Source of the DNA: Mycobacterium branderi
GTDB taxonomy: Bacteria; Actinomycetota; Actinomycetes; Mycobacteriales; Mycobacteriaceae
Direction: 5' to 3'
Length of the DNA: 64,000 bases
Assembly: GCF_010728725.1 (NCBI RefSeq)
Contig: NZ_AP022606.1
Location: 1,922,001-1,986,000 of the forward strand
The stretch's first letter is position 1. The number at the start of each line of letters is the position of its first letter. A program made the position numbers and the translations under genes. Shown here piece after piece: positions 20,657 through 29,628 of the stretch. A model generated the notes under the pieces. The model saw nothing but the letters and a program-made list of their open reading frames with translations, was not told where the DNA came from and did not search any database.

Positions 20657-21598
20657 CTAGAACACCTCGGATTCCAGCCGGCGCAAGTGTTCGCGGGGCG
20701 GACCCAATAGTTGCGAACTGCCGTGTGCGCGTTTGAAATACAGCTGCATGTCGTGTTCCCAGGTGATCGCGATACCGCCGTGCAGCTGAATGCCTTCGGC
20801 GGCCACGGTGGAAAACGCTTCGCTGGCGGCGACACGGGCCAGCGCCGCCGAGGTCGGCGATGGTTCCGCGACGGCGTCGTTGACGACCGCACGCGCGGAC
20901 TGCACCGCGACGTACAGGTCGGCCATCCGGTGCTTGAGCGCCTGGAAGCTGCCGATCGGCCGGCCGAACTGCACCCGCTCCTTGGTGTAGTCGACGGTCA
21001 GCTCCAGGCAGCGGGCCGCCGCGCCGATCTGCTCGGCGGCCAGCAGGATGGCGGCGGTGTCGGCGAGGCCGGGGTCCGCACCGAGCGGCGCGGTCTGCTG
21101 CGGGGTGACCCGCGCCAGCCGCCGGGTCGGATCCATAGCGGCGACGGGCTCGGCGTCGAACTCGGTCCAGCGGGTGAGTTTTTCGCCGTCGGCCGCGACC
21201 ACGACGTCGGCGATGTCGCCGTTGACCACGTAGTCGGGGTCAAACACCACAGCGCCGATCGCGGTGCCCTCGGCCAGCCGCTCCAGCGCGTCGGTGTCGG
21301 GCTTGTCGGCGGCTAGCAGCGCCAGTTCGGCGAGCGTGGTGCCCAGCAGCGGAGTGGGCACCAGCCCCTTGCCGAGTTCCTCGACGACGACGACGGCGTC
21401 ACCGAGACTGCCGCCGGCGCCGCCGTATTCCTCGGGAACCACCAGGGCAGCGGCCCCGACCTGCTCGCACAGCAGGCGCCACAGCGATTCGTCGTAGCCG
21501 CGCTCGGATTCCATCGCCGTCCGGACCGCCTCCGGCGAGGCGTGCTTGGCGACCAGCGCTGCAACGGTCTCGCGCAGCAACTCCCGTTCGTCGGTCAT
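20657..21598 (-). CDS. fadE33: Acyl-CoA dehydrogenase FadE33 (IpdE2)
   Basis: This is one subunit of a heteromeric ACAD; in M. tuberculosis FadE33 pairs with FadE30 as IpdE1-IpdE2 in ring C/D (HIP) catabolism. The 313 aa product is short for an ACAD. It keeps ERVQFGRPIGSFQALKHRMAD and LHGGIAITWEHDMQLY, but its N-terminal half is reduced, typical of the subunit that needs a partner. The ATG at 21598 overlaps the fadE32 stop by 4 nt. It is the third ACAD gene in the fadD3-fadE31-fadE32-fadE33-aspB unit. Confidence 0.92.
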   Translation of the reverse strand: MTDERELLRETVAALVAKHASPEAVRTAMESERGYDESLWRLLCEQVGAAALVVPEEYGGAGGSLGDAVVVVEELGKGLVPTPLLGTTLAELALLAADKPDTDALERLAEGTAIGAVVFDPDYVVNGDIADVVVAADGEKLTRWTEFDAEPVAAMDPTRRLARVTPQQTAPLGADPGLADTAAILLAAEQIGAAARCLELTVDYTKERVQFGRPIGSFQALKHRMADLYVAVQSARAVVNDAVAEPSPTSAALARVAASEAFSTVAAEGIQLHGGIAITWEHDMQLYFKRAHGSSQLLGPPREHLRRLESEVF

Positions 21599-22533
21599 CC
21601 CAGCGCCTCCAACACCCGCCGCCGATGGGCGGCGGGATCGCCCCATGCTGGCCGCAAAGCCTGGACGCGCAGCAGCCACAGCGACAGGTCGTGTTCGGCG
21701 GTAAAACCAATGGCGCCGTGGGTTTGCAGCGCCGAGCGGGCGGCCAGCAGCGCGGCCTCCGACGCGGCGGCCTTGGCGGCGCTCACATCACGGGCGCTCA
21801 GCGACAGGGCAGCTCCGTACACCAGCGGGCGGGCCAACTCGACCGCGATGTGCACGTCGGCCAGCTTGTGCTTGATCGCCTGATACGAGCCGATCACCCG
21901 GCCGAACTGGGTGCGCTGCTTGGCGTACTCGACGGCAGCGTCCAGCAGGGCCTGTCCCGCGCCGACCAGTTGCGCGGCGGTGGCCAGCGCGCCGAATTCG
22001 TAGGCGCGGGCGACGTCGGCGTCCCACGCCTTACCGGCGGCTGTGACGTCGAAGAGGCGACGGCTGGGATCGACGGACTCGTGTTGTTGGCCTGCCTGCC
22101 CTTCGCTGACTTGACCATCGGCCGCCAGCAATACCAGGCCGGCGGTGTCGGCGTCGACCGCTCGCGGCGCCTGCGGCGGCAGCGCGACGGTGGCGATCAG
22201 TTCACCGGATGCCAGCGCAGCACACCGCTCGTCGTCCGCAAGCAAAACGGGCGCCACTGCGACGGATTCGGCGACAGGACCGGGCACGCACCAGCGTCCG
22301 AGCCGCTCCGCCGCGACCACCAGATCGACCGGATGCGCGCCGATGCCGTCGAACCGCTCGGGCACCATCAACGCGGTGACGCCGAGGTCGGCCAATTGGG
22401 CCCACACCTTGCGGCCGGGCGCGGTGTCGCCGGCGGCCCAGGCGCGCACGGCCCCGGGTACGTCGGCGGCCGCCAGCGCCGCGTCGATGCTGGCCGCGAA
22501 ATCACGTTGCTCCGCGTCTAGATCAAACTTCAT
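21595..22533 (-). CDS. fadE32: Acyl-CoA dehydrogenase FadE32
   Basis: This 312 aa ACAD-family subunit (Rv3563-like) has the reduced partner-type form. It has YAKQRTQFGRVIGSYQAIKHKLAD and THGAIGFTAEHDLSLW, but a degenerate N-terminal substrate half. It is expected to form a heterotetramer with FadE31, encoded just upstream. It probably acts on a CoA thioester from rings C/D. The ATG at 22533 overlaps the fadE31 stop by 4 nt. Confidence 0.92.
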   Translation of the reverse strand: MKFDLDAEQRDFAASIDAALAAADVPGAVRAWAAGDTAPGRKVWAQLADLGVTALMVPERFDGIGAHPVDLVVAAERLGRWCVPGPVAESVAVAPVLLADDERCAALASGELIATVALPPQAPRAVDADTAGLVLLAADGQVSEGQAGQQHESVDPSRRLFDVTAAGKAWDADVARAYEFGALATAAQLVGAGQALLDAAVEYAKQRTQFGRVIGSYQAIKHKLADVHIAVELARPLVYGAALSLSARDVSAAKAAASEAALLAARSALQTHGAIGFTAEHDLSLWLLRVQALRPAWGDPAAHRRRVLEALG

Positions 22534-23651
22534 CTCGGTAGCCCCAATAGCCGCTCGGCAATGATATTGCGCTGAATCTCGTTGGTGCCGGCATAGATCG
22601 GGCCGCCGAGCGCGAACAGCAGCCCGTCGGTCCACGAGTCGGCCAGTTCGCCGTCGGCGCCGCGGATGTCGAGCGCGGTCTGGTGAATCGCGACGTCGAG
22701 GTCGGACCAGAATACCTTGGTCACCGACGACTCGGCGCCGAGTTCGCCGCCTTCGGTCAGCCGGGTCACGGTGCCGAAGGTGTGCAGCCGGTAGGCCTGT
22801 GCCTTGATCCAGGCATCGGCAACCTGGTCACCAAAAGCGCTGTCGCCGCTGTCTTTCCACACTTGTGCGAGCCGCTCTGCGGCAGCTATAAAGCGGGCCG
22901 GGCTGCGCAGCGACATGCCGCGCTCGTTGCTCGACGTGCTCATCGCGGCCCGCCAGCCGTCGTTCACCTGGCCGATGACGTCGTTGTCGGGGACGAACAC
23001 GTCGTCGAGGAAGATTTCGCCGAAACCGGTGTCGCCGCCGAGCTGAGCGATCGGCCGCACGGTGATCCCGTCGGCCTTCAGGTCGAACATGAAGTAGGTG
23101 AGCCCGCGGTGCCGCTCAGCGGAAGGATCGGAGCGAAACAGCCCGAATGCCTTGTCGCCGAACGGTGCTCGGGAACTCCAGATCTTCTGCCCGTTCAAAA
23201 GCCAGCCGCCATCCGTGCGCGTGGCCGTCGACCGCAGCGACGCCAAGTCGCTGCCGGACTCGGGCTCCGACCACGCCTGCGCCCAGATCTCCTCGCCGCT
23301 GGCCATCTTGGGCAGCACCCGATCCAGTTGTTCCTCGGTGCCGTGCGCGAACAGCGTCGGCGCCAACATCGACGTACCGTTGGCGCTGGCCCGACCGGGT
23401 GCGCCGGCGCGGAAGTACTCCTCCTCGAACACCACCCACTGCAGCAGGGTCGCGTCACGACCGCCGTACTTGTGCGGCCAGGTGATCACGGACAGCCCGG
23501 CGTCATACAGCACCTTGTCCCAGCGGCGGTGCTGTTCGAAGCCCTCAGCGGTGTCGTAGGACTTGGTGGGGAATGAATCACGGTGCGCCGCAAGGAACTC
23601 GCGCACTTCGCTTTGGAAGGCGCGGGTCTCGTCGTCGAAGTCAAGGTCCAT
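22530..23651 (-). CDS. fadE31: Acyl-CoA dehydrogenase FadE31
   Basis: This is a full-length 373 aa ACAD (Rv3562-like). It has the flavin-contact motif AWSEPESGSDLASLRS, LNGQKIWSS, the GDTGFGEIFLDDVFVP segment and the C-terminal YAGTNEIQRNIIAERLLGLPR shared by the cofactor-binding partner subunits. It is the probable alpha partner of FadE32. It starts immediately after the fadD3 stop (no intervening base), so the two are coupled. Confidence 0.93.
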   Translation of the reverse strand: MDLDFDDETRAFQSEVREFLAAHRDSFPTKSYDTAEGFEQHRRWDKVLYDAGLSVITWPHKYGGRDATLLQWVVFEEEYFRAGAPGRASANGTSMLAPTLFAHGTEEQLDRVLPKMASGEEIWAQAWSEPESGSDLASLRSTATRTDGGWLLNGQKIWSSRAPFGDKAFGLFRSDPSAERHRGLTYFMFDLKADGITVRPIAQLGGDTGFGEIFLDDVFVPDNDVIGQVNDGWRAAMSTSSNERGMSLRSPARFIAAAERLAQVWKDSGDSAFGDQVADAWIKAQAYRLHTFGTVTRLTEGGELGAESSVTKVFWSDLDVAIHQTALDIRGADGELADSWTDGLLFALGGPIYAGTNEIQRNIIAERLLGLPR

Positions 23652-25172
23652 CTAGGGCATCTCTCGCAGTAGCGGTTTGACCACCTTGCCGCCCGCGTTG
23701 CGGGGCAGCGTGTCGACAAACCTCACCGAACGGGGGGTTTTGAAATTCGCCAGGTGCTCACGGGTATAGGCGATCACGGCCTTTTCGTCGAGGTCACATT
23801 CGGGCCGGGTCACCAGGAACGCCCGGCCGACCTCGCCGAGCCGCTCGTCGGGCACGCCGATCACCGCGGCGTCGAGCACACCGTCCAGGCGGGCCAGCAC
23901 CTGCTCCACCTCGGCGGGATAGACGTTGAACCCGCCGCAGATGTACATGTCTTTCAGCCGGTCGGTGATCTGCAAATTGCCTGCGGCATCGAGCTTTCCG
24001 ACGTCGCCGGTGTGCAGCCAGCCATCCGCGTCGATCGCGGCCGCCGTCGCCTCCGGGTCGTCGAGGTAGCCGAGCATCACGTTGGGGCCGCGCAGCAGAA
24101 CCTCGTCGTGCTCGCCGATTTGCAGCTCGAAGTCGGCGATCGGGCGCCCGCAGGTGGTAGCCACGGTGACGGCGTCGTCGTCGGCGCGGCACATGGTGCC
24201 GAACCCGTTGGACTCAGTCAGGCCGTAGGCGGTGAGCACGATGTCGATGTCGAGCTCAGTCTGCATCCGCTCGATCAACACGACCGGGACCGTCGCCGCG
24301 CCGGTGACCGCGAACCGGAGCGAACTCAGGTCGTAGTCGGCGCGCTTGGGATGGTCGAGCAGTGTCTGGTAAATCGTGGGCGGACCGGGCAGCACCGTGA
24401 TCCGATGCTCGGCCACCGCGCGCATCGCCTCCTCGGCGTCGAAGGTCAGCTGCGGGATCAGCGTGGCGCCGGTCTGCAGGCAGGCCAGGATGCCGGCCTT
24501 GTAGCCGAAGTTGTGGAAGAACGGGTTGATGCACAGGTAGCGGTCGTCGGCGGTGATCTTGCCGCAGGCGGCCCAGGCCGCAGACCCGGCCAACGACTGC
24601 CGGTGTGCGCACCGCACGCCTTTGCTGCGGCCGGTGGTGCCGGAGGTGAACAGGATGTCGGAGACGTCATCCGGTTGTACCGCCGCGGCACGGGCAGCGG
24701 CCACGCCAAGATCAGTGCCCTGCGCGACGAACTCGTCCCACGTCCCGTCGTTGCTCTGGATCGGCACCCGCACGATGTGGCGCAGATCGGGGAGGGCGCC
24801 GCGGTCGATGCCGGCGACCTTGTCCGCGCCGAGAAATGAGCCCATCGCGACCAACACCGGCGCTTTGGTCCGGGCCAGGATGTCGGCGGCCTCCGACGCG
24901 GTGTAGCGGGTGTTCAGCGGAACCATGGTGGCGCCCGCATAGTGCGTCGCCAGGCACGCGACCACCCAGTGCCAGGTGTTGGGTGACCAGATCGCCACCC
25001 GGTCACCGGGCTCAACCCCGAGCTCGATCATCGCGGCCGCGGCCCGGCGGACCTCGTCCCGCAACTGGGCAAAGGTGAGCGTGCGATCGGCGGTGACCAG
25101 CGCTTTGTGGTCGGGAAGCTCACCCGCGATGCGTTCCAACGCCGCAGGAATGGTCCGCGGCTGGGTCGACAT
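23652..25172 (-). CDS. fadD3: HIP-CoA ligase FadD3
   Basis: FadD3 activates HIP (3aα-H-4α-(3'-propanoate)-7aβ-methylhexahydro-1,5-indanedione), the C/D-ring remnant, to its CoA thioester. HIP-CoA is the KstR2 ligand. The 506 aa ANL-family product has the P-loop-like LFTSGTTGRSKGV, AYGLTESNGFG, GWLHTGDVGKLD, DRLKDMYICGGFNVYP and the C-terminal catalytic lysine region PRNAGGKVVK. The ATG at 25172 is preceded by GGGAGGAG. It is divergent from fadE30, with a KstR2 box in between. Confidence 0.94.
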   Translation of the reverse strand: MSTQPRTIPAALERIAGELPDHKALVTADRTLTFAQLRDEVRRAAAAMIELGVEPGDRVAIWSPNTWHWVVACLATHYAGATMVPLNTRYTASEAADILARTKAPVLVAMGSFLGADKVAGIDRGALPDLRHIVRVPIQSNDGTWDEFVAQGTDLGVAAARAAAVQPDDVSDILFTSGTTGRSKGVRCAHRQSLAGSAAWAACGKITADDRYLCINPFFHNFGYKAGILACLQTGATLIPQLTFDAEEAMRAVAEHRITVLPGPPTIYQTLLDHPKRADYDLSSLRFAVTGAATVPVVLIERMQTELDIDIVLTAYGLTESNGFGTMCRADDDAVTVATTCGRPIADFELQIGEHDEVLLRGPNVMLGYLDDPEATAAAIDADGWLHTGDVGKLDAAGNLQITDRLKDMYICGGFNVYPAEVEQVLARLDGVLDAAVIGVPDERLGEVGRAFLVTRPECDLDEKAVIAYTREHLANFKTPRSVRFVDTLPRNAGGKVVKPLLREMP

Positions 25173-25210
25173 CGACGCTCCTCCCGGCGCTGGAAAGTTC
25201 GATCGCCTGC

Positions 25211-25246
25211 CTCCTCCTCAGGCCGCTTCACGGCCTGCATCGTCGC
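25211..25246. repeat. 36-nt leader repeat upstream of fadD3 (copy 1)
   Basis: On the minus strand it reads GCGACGATGCAG, a short variable hairpin around GAAGCG, then TGAGGAGGAG. An equal-length copy lies upstream of ltp3 at 60390-60425, with the outer parts identical and only the inner positions varied. It forms a stem-loop ending in a purine-rich Shine-Dalgarno-like tract. Confidence 0.6.
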
Positions 25247-25256
25247 CAGGCTACAA

Positions 25257-25270
25257 AGCAAGTGCTTGGT
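25257..25270. promoter_or_regulatory. KstR2 operator (fadD3 / fadE30)
   Basis: AGCAAGTGCTTGGT matches the KstR2 consensus AnCAAGnnCTTGnT at every fixed position. It sits between the divergent fadD3 and fadE30 genes, directly upstream of a TAGCCT -10-like element (25275-25280) that is 6 nt from the fadE30 ATG. Confidence 0.93.
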
Positions 25271-25286
25271 AGGTTAGCCTACAGGG

Positions 25287-26435
25287 ATGCAGGACGTCGA
25301 GGAGTTCCGGGCCGAGGTCCGCGATTGGCTGGCCGAGAACCTGGTCGGTGAGTTCGCCAAGCTCAAGGGCCTCGGCGGTCCCGGCCGCGAGCATGAGGCG
25401 TTCGAAGAGCGCCGCGCCTGGAACCAGCACCTCGCCAAGGCGGGCTTGACGTGTCTGGGCTGGCCGGTGGAGCACGGCGGGCGCGGACTGTCGGTCGCGC
25501 ACCGGGTGGCGTTCTACGAGGAGTACGCGATCGCCAACGCGCCCGCGAAGGTCAACCATTTCGGCGAGGAGCTGCTCGGGCCGACGCTGATCGAGTTCGG
25601 CACCCCCGAACAGCAGCAGCGGTTCCTGCCCAAGATCCTCGACGTGACCGAGCTGTGGTGCCAGGGCTACTCCGAGCCGGGCGCCGGCAGCGACCTGGCC
25701 AACGTCTCGACCACCGCGGTGCTCGACGGCGACCAATGGGTGATCAACGGCCAGAAGGTATGGACGTCGCTGGCGCATTGGGCGCAGTGGTGTTTCGTGG
25801 TGGCGCGCACCGAGAAGGGCTCGAAGCGCCACGCCGGATTGTCGTATCTGCTTGTGCCGCTGGATCAACCGGGCGTGCAGATCCGTCCGATCGTCCAGCT
25901 GACCGGCGACTCGGAGTTCAACGAGGTGTTCTTCGACGACGCCCGCACCGACGCCAACCTGGTGGTCGGCGCGCCCGGTGACGGCTGGCGGGTGGCGATG
26001 GGCACGCTGACCTTCGAGCGCGGAGTGTCGACGCTCGGCCAGCAGATCGTCTACGCGCGCGAACTCCAAGGCGTTGTCGAACTCGCCAAACGCACTGGGG
26101 CCGTTGACGATCCGCTGATCCGTGAACGCCTGACCCGGTCATGGGCGGGCCTGCGGGCGATGCGGTCGTATGCGCTGGCGACCATGGATGTAGAGCAGCC
26201 CGGCCAAGACAACGTGTCAAAGCTGTTGTGGGCCAACTGGCATCGCGAGCTCGGCGAGATCGCGATGGAGGTGCAGGGCAAAGCGGGCATGGTGCTGGAC
26301 GGCGGCGACTTCGACGAGTGGCAGCGGCTGTACCTGTTCACCCGGGCCGACACGATCTACGGCGGCTCCAACGAGATCCAGCGCAACATCATCGCCGAGC
26401 GAGTGCTCGGCCTGCCCCGAGAGGTCAAAGGATGA
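25287..26435 (+). CDS. fadE30: Acyl-CoA dehydrogenase FadE30 (IpdE1)
   Basis: This 382 aa ACAD partners FadE33 (IpdE1-IpdE2) to dehydrogenate a HIP-derived CoA thioester in ring C/D breakdown. It has GYSEPGAGSDLANVS, INGQKVWTSLAHWAQW and the C-terminal YGGSNEIQRNIIAERVLGLPR. It is the first gene of fadE30-ipdF-kstR2-fadA6. The ATG lies 6 nt after TAGCCT with no separate Shine-Dalgarno, so a leaderless transcript is likely. Its stop overlaps ipdF by 4 nt. Confidence 0.94.
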   Translation: MQDVEEFRAEVRDWLAENLVGEFAKLKGLGGPGREHEAFEERRAWNQHLAKAGLTCLGWPVEHGGRGLSVAHRVAFYEEYAIANAPAKVNHFGEELLGPTLIEFGTPEQQQRFLPKILDVTELWCQGYSEPGAGSDLANVSTTAVLDGDQWVINGQKVWTSLAHWAQWCFVVARTEKGSKRHAGLSYLLVPLDQPGVQIRPIVQLTGDSEFNEVFFDDARTDANLVVGAPGDGWRVAMGTLTFERGVSTLGQQIVYARELQGVVELAKRTGAVDDPLIRERLTRSWAGLRAMRSYALATMDVEQPGQDNVSKLLWANWHRELGEIAMEVQGKAGMVLDGGDFDEWQRLYLFTRADTIYGGSNEIQRNIIAERVLGLPREVKG

Positions 26436-27220
26436 CGTTAGCGGTCGCGCCGAAAGAGATTGACGGGCACGGTCTTCTGACGGGCAAGGTCGTGGTCGTC
26501 ACCGCAGCAGCGGGGACGGGCATCGGCTCGGCCACAGCGCGGCGTGCGCTGCTCGAGGGCGCCGACGTCGTCGTCTCCGACCACCACGAACGACGCCTCA
26601 CCGACACCGCCGGCGAACTGTCGAAGTTGGGCCTGGGCCGCGTCGAGCATGTGCTGTGCGACGTCACGTCCAGCGTGCAGGTCGACGCCCTGTTCGCCTC
26701 CGCCCACGCGCGGATGGGCCGCGTCGACGTCCTGGTCAACAACGCCGGCCTCGGCGGGCAGACCCCGGTGGTCGACATGACCGACGAAGAATGGGACCGG
26801 GTGCTCGACGTCACGCTCTCGTCGGTGTTTCGCGCCACCCGGGCGGCGCTGCGGTACTTCCGCGACGCCGACCACGGCGGTGTAATCGTCAACAACGCGA
26901 GTGTATTGGGTTGGCGGGCACAGCATTCACAGGCGCACTACGCCGCGGCCAAAGCCGGAGTGATGGCACTGACCCGGTGCAGCGCAATTGAGGCCGTCGA
27001 CTACGGCGTGCGGATCAATGCGGTGTCGCCCAGCATCGCGCGGCACAAATTCCTGGACAAAACCAGTTCGCCGGAGCTGCTCGACAGGCTGTCGGCCGAG
27101 GAGGCGTTCGGCCGGGCCGCCGAGCCGTGGGAGGTGGCGGCCACGATCGCCTTCCTAGCCAGCGACTACTCCAGTTACCTGACTGGAGAAGTGATTTCGG
27201 TTTCGAGCCAGCACCCATGA
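26432..27220 (+). CDS. ipdF: Short-chain dehydrogenase IpdF
   Basis: This SDR (Rv3559c-like, 262 aa) acts on the 5-oxygen position of the HIP-CoA-derived C/D-ring intermediate in the KstR2 pathway; the exact direction is not readable from sequence. It has a nucleotide-binding TAAAGTGIGSATARR (a variant of TGxxxGIG), NNAG, the serine in NNASVLGW and the catalytic YAAAK. The ATG at 26432 overlaps the fadE30 stop (ATGA) and its own stop overlaps kstR2 (ATGA), so three genes are translationally linked. Confidence 0.92.
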   Translation: MTLAVAPKEIDGHGLLTGKVVVVTAAAGTGIGSATARRALLEGADVVVSDHHERRLTDTAGELSKLGLGRVEHVLCDVTSSVQVDALFASAHARMGRVDVLVNNAGLGGQTPVVDMTDEEWDRVLDVTLSSVFRATRAALRYFRDADHGGVIVNNASVLGWRAQHSQAHYAAAKAGVMALTRCSAIEAVDYGVRINAVSPSIARHKFLDKTSSPELLDRLSAEEAFGRAAEPWEVAATIAFLASDYSSYLTGEVISVSSQHP

Positions 27221-27795
27221 ACCGCCGCGAGGAACTTCTCGAACTGGCCGCGACGATGATGGCCGAACGAGGCCTACGCGCGACCACAGTGCGCGACATC
27301 GCCGACGGCGCCGGCATCCTGTCCGGCAGCCTGTATCACCATTTCTCCTCCAAGGAGGAGATGGTCGACGAGGTGCTGCGCGGATTTCTGGACTGGCTCT
27401 TCGCGCGCTACCAGGAAATCGTTGACACCGAACCGAATCCGCTGGAGCGGCTCAAGGGACTGTTCATGGCGTCGTTCGACGCGATCGAGCACCGGCATGC
27501 GCAGGTCGTGATCTACCAGGACGAAGCCAAGCGGTTGCAGTCGCAGCCGCGGTTCTCCTACATCGAGCAACGCAACAAAGAACAGCGCAAGATGTGGGTC
27601 GAGGTGCTGCGACAAGGCATCGAAGAGGGCTATTTTCGGCCCGACCTCGACGTCGACCTGGTTTACCGATTCATCCGCGACACCACCTGGGTGTCGGTGC
27701 GCTGGTATCACCCCGGCGGACCGCTCACCGCCGAACAGGTGGGTCGGCAATATCTCGCCATCGTGCTGGGCGGAATCACCAAAGAAGGAGTCTGA
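27217..27795 (+). CDS. kstR2: TetR-family repressor of HIP catabolism, KstR2
   Basis: KstR2 represses the C/D-ring genes and is relieved by HIP-CoA (knowledge from M. tuberculosis Rv3557c). The 192 aa product has the TetR HTH TVRDIADGAGILSGSLYHHFSSKEEM near residues 26-50 and an all-helical ligand domain. The ATG at 27217 overlaps the ipdF stop. In M. tuberculosis a PPE gene (PPE64, Rv3558) separates kstR2 from ipdF; here they are fused into one operon. It is controlled by its own box through fadE30. Confidence 0.94.
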   Translation: MNRREELLELAATMMAERGLRATTVRDIADGAGILSGSLYHHFSSKEEMVDEVLRGFLDWLFARYQEIVDTEPNPLERLKGLFMASFDAIEHRHAQVVIYQDEAKRLQSQPRFSYIEQRNKEQRKMWVEVLRQGIEEGYFRPDLDVDLVYRFIRDTTWVSVRWYHPGGPLTAEQVGRQYLAIVLGGITKEGV

Positions 27796-27798
27796 AAA

Positions 27799-28947
27799 AT
27801 GACAGAGGCGTACGTCATCGACGCGGTGCGCACCGCGGTCGGCAAGCGCAATGGATCACTGGCCGGCGTACATCCAATTGACTTGGGGGTGTCTGCCTTT
27901 CACGGATTGTTCGGCCGCGTCGACGTCGACCCCGCCGCCGTGGACGACGTGATCGTGGGTTGCGTCGACGCGCTGGGCGGACAGGCGGGCAACATCGGCC
28001 GCAACGCGTGGCTGGCGGCCGGCTACCCGGAGGAGGTTCCAGGCGTCACCGTCGACCGGCAATGCGGGTCCAGCCAGCAAGCTATTTCCTTTGGCGCACA
28101 AGCGATTATGTCGGGGACCGCCGACGTCATCTTGGCCGGCGGCATGCAGAACATGAGCCAGATCCCGATCGCGTCGGCGATGGTGGTCGGCAAAGAGTTC
28201 GGCTTCACTTCGCCCACGAACGAGTCGAAGAACTGGCTGCACCGCTATGGCGACCAGGAGATCTCGCAGTTCCGCGGTGCCGAGTTGATCGCCGAGCGCT
28301 GGAACATCTCCCGCGAGGAGATGGAGCAGTTCGCGCTGACCAGCCATCAGCGGGCGCTGGCCGCGATCCGTGGTGGGCACTTCGACAACGAGATCGTCGA
28401 CGTCGACGGGTTCCGCATCGACGAGGGCCCGCGCGAGACGTCGCTGGAGAAGATGGCCGCGCTGAAGACCCTGTCGGAGGGCGGGCGGCTGACCGCCGCT
28501 GTGGCGAGCCAGATTTCGGACGGCGCCAGCGCGGTGCTGCTGGCCTCTGAACAGGCGGTCAAGGACCACAAGCTCACGCCGCGCGCCCGCATCCACCACA
28601 TCAGCGCCCGCGGCGCCGACCCGGTGTTCATGCTGACGGGCCCGATCCCGGCCACCCGCTACGCGCTGGAGAAGACCGGGCTGTCCATCGACGACATCGA
28701 CACCGTCGAGATCAACGAGGCGTTCGCACCGGTGGTGATGGCCTGGCTCAAGGAGATCAAGGCCGACCCGGAGAAGGTGAACCCCAACGGCGGCGCGATT
28801 GCCCTCGGCCACCCGCTGGGCGCCACCGGGGCCAAGCTGTTCGCCACGATGCTCAACACGTTGGAGCGCACCGGCGGTCGCTACGGCCTGCAGACGATGT
28901 GCGAGGGCGGCGGCACGGCCAATGTCACGATCATCGAGCGGTTGTAG
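27799..28947 (+). CDS. fadA6: Acetyl-CoA acetyltransferase (thiolase) FadA6
   Basis: This thiolase cleaves a beta-ketoacyl-CoA late in C/D-ring degradation. The 382 aa product has the nucleophile C89 (DRQCGSSQQAI), the catalytic histidine in [14 protein letters not shown], and the second cysteine in TMCEGGGTANV. It starts 3 nt after the kstR2 stop behind an AAGAAGGAG-type site. It ends the fadE30 operon just before a strong palindrome. FadA6 is distinct from the side-chain thiolase FadA5, also in this window. Confidence 0.93.
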   Translation: MTEAYVIDAVRTAVGKRNGSLAGVHPIDLGVSAFHGLFGRVDVDPAAVDDVIVGCVDALGGQAGNIGRNAWLAAGYPEEVPGVTVDRQCGSSQQAISFGAQAIMSGTADVILAGGMQNMSQIPIASAMVVGKEFGFTSPTNESKNWLHRYGDQEISQFRGAELIAERWNISREEMEQFALTSHQRALAAIRGGHFDNEIVDVDGFRIDEGPRETSLEKMAALKTLSEGGRLTAAVASQISDGASAVLLASEQAVKDHKLTPRARIHHISARGADPVFMLTGPIPATRYALEKTGLSIDDIDTVEINEAFAPVVMAWLKEIKADPEKVNPNGGAIALGHPLGATGAKLFATMLNTLERTGGRYGLQTMCEGGGTANVTIIERL

Positions 28948-28956
28948 TCCCCTTCT

Positions 28957-29021
28957 CCGCCGAGTGTGAACCACGCGACGCATCACCGGCGTGTCGCGTC
29001 GTGTGGTTCACACTCGCGGCG
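28957..29021. repeat. Palindromic intergenic element, copy B
   Basis: The arms CGAGTGTGAACCAC and GTGGTTCACACTCG are a perfect 14-bp inverted pair; the inner part contains the 16-nt core CGGCGTGTCGCGTCGT at 28987-29002. It lies between the convergent ends of fadA6 and the tetR gene and can act as a bidirectional terminator. The same core occurs at 31262 and 32252. Confidence 0.8.
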
Positions 29022-29025
29022 GGGA

Positions 29026-29595
29026 TCATCGTGACAGACCGGCGATGATGTCGTCGACGGTGCGGCGCGCCAACGAATCCACCTCCCGCCGGCTCGCGCC
29101 CCGCAGTGGACCATGCAGGGCCAGTTCGGCGAACCCGTGCACCGCGGACCAGCATGGCCACTCGGCGCCGTCGCGCTGCTTGGGTGACAGCGCGCCGGCC
29201 TCCACCATGGCATCGAGCGCCTCTGTCAAAGCCAGATACGGTGGTGCACTGCCTGTTTCGTCGGACTGGCTAGCTCCGAAGAATGCGACCGCGAACCACC
29301 CGGGCTCGTCCAACGCGAACTTGATATAGCCGATACCGACGGCGCGCAGCAGTTCGGTGGGGCCCCGTCGGCGCACCGAGGTTCGCATCCGTGCTGTCAT
29401 CCGATGCAGGATCGCGGTGGCGACGGCCTCTAGCAATGCTTCCCGGTCGGCGAAGTGACGATATGCCGCATTGGGCGAAACCCCGACGCGCCGCGTCGCT
29501 TCCCGGATAGTGAGCGCGTCCGGCCCACCCGCGCGGGTCAGCTCGAGGCCGGCGTCAACCAATGCCGCGCGCAGATCACCGTGGTGGTAACTCAA
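29026..29595 (-). CDS. TetR/AcrR-family regulator
   Basis: The 189 aa product has an N-terminal TetR HTH (TIREATRRVGVSPNAAYRHFADREALL) and a C-terminal region of the WHG type (EWPCWSAVHGFAELAL, GPLRG). It is not KstR-like. It is divergent from the three-domain gene at 29685, and the 89 bp between them has an inverted repeat that is probably its operator. Its ligand is unknown; linkage to an SRPBCC/DUF899/VOC gene suggests control of a stress or detoxification function. No counterpart occurs here in M. tuberculosis. Confidence 0.88.
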   Translation of the reverse strand: MSYHHGDLRAALVDAGLELTRAGGPDALTIREATRRVGVSPNAAYRHFADREALLEAVATAILHRMTARMRTSVRRRGPTELLRAVGIGYIKFALDEPGWFAVAFFGASQSDETGSAPPYLALTEALDAMVEAGALSPKQRDGAEWPCWSAVHGFAELALHGPLRGASRREVDSLARRTVDDIIAGLSR

Positions 29596-29628
29596 CTCTT
29601 GACCCTCCTCGGGCCGGAAGTGTACGGT

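Noticed and set aside
20656..20669. TAGAACACCTCGGA near the fadE33 3' end, resembling a KstR box
   Set aside because: Only the left half matches; the GTT half is missing, and it is at the end of fadE33, not near a start.
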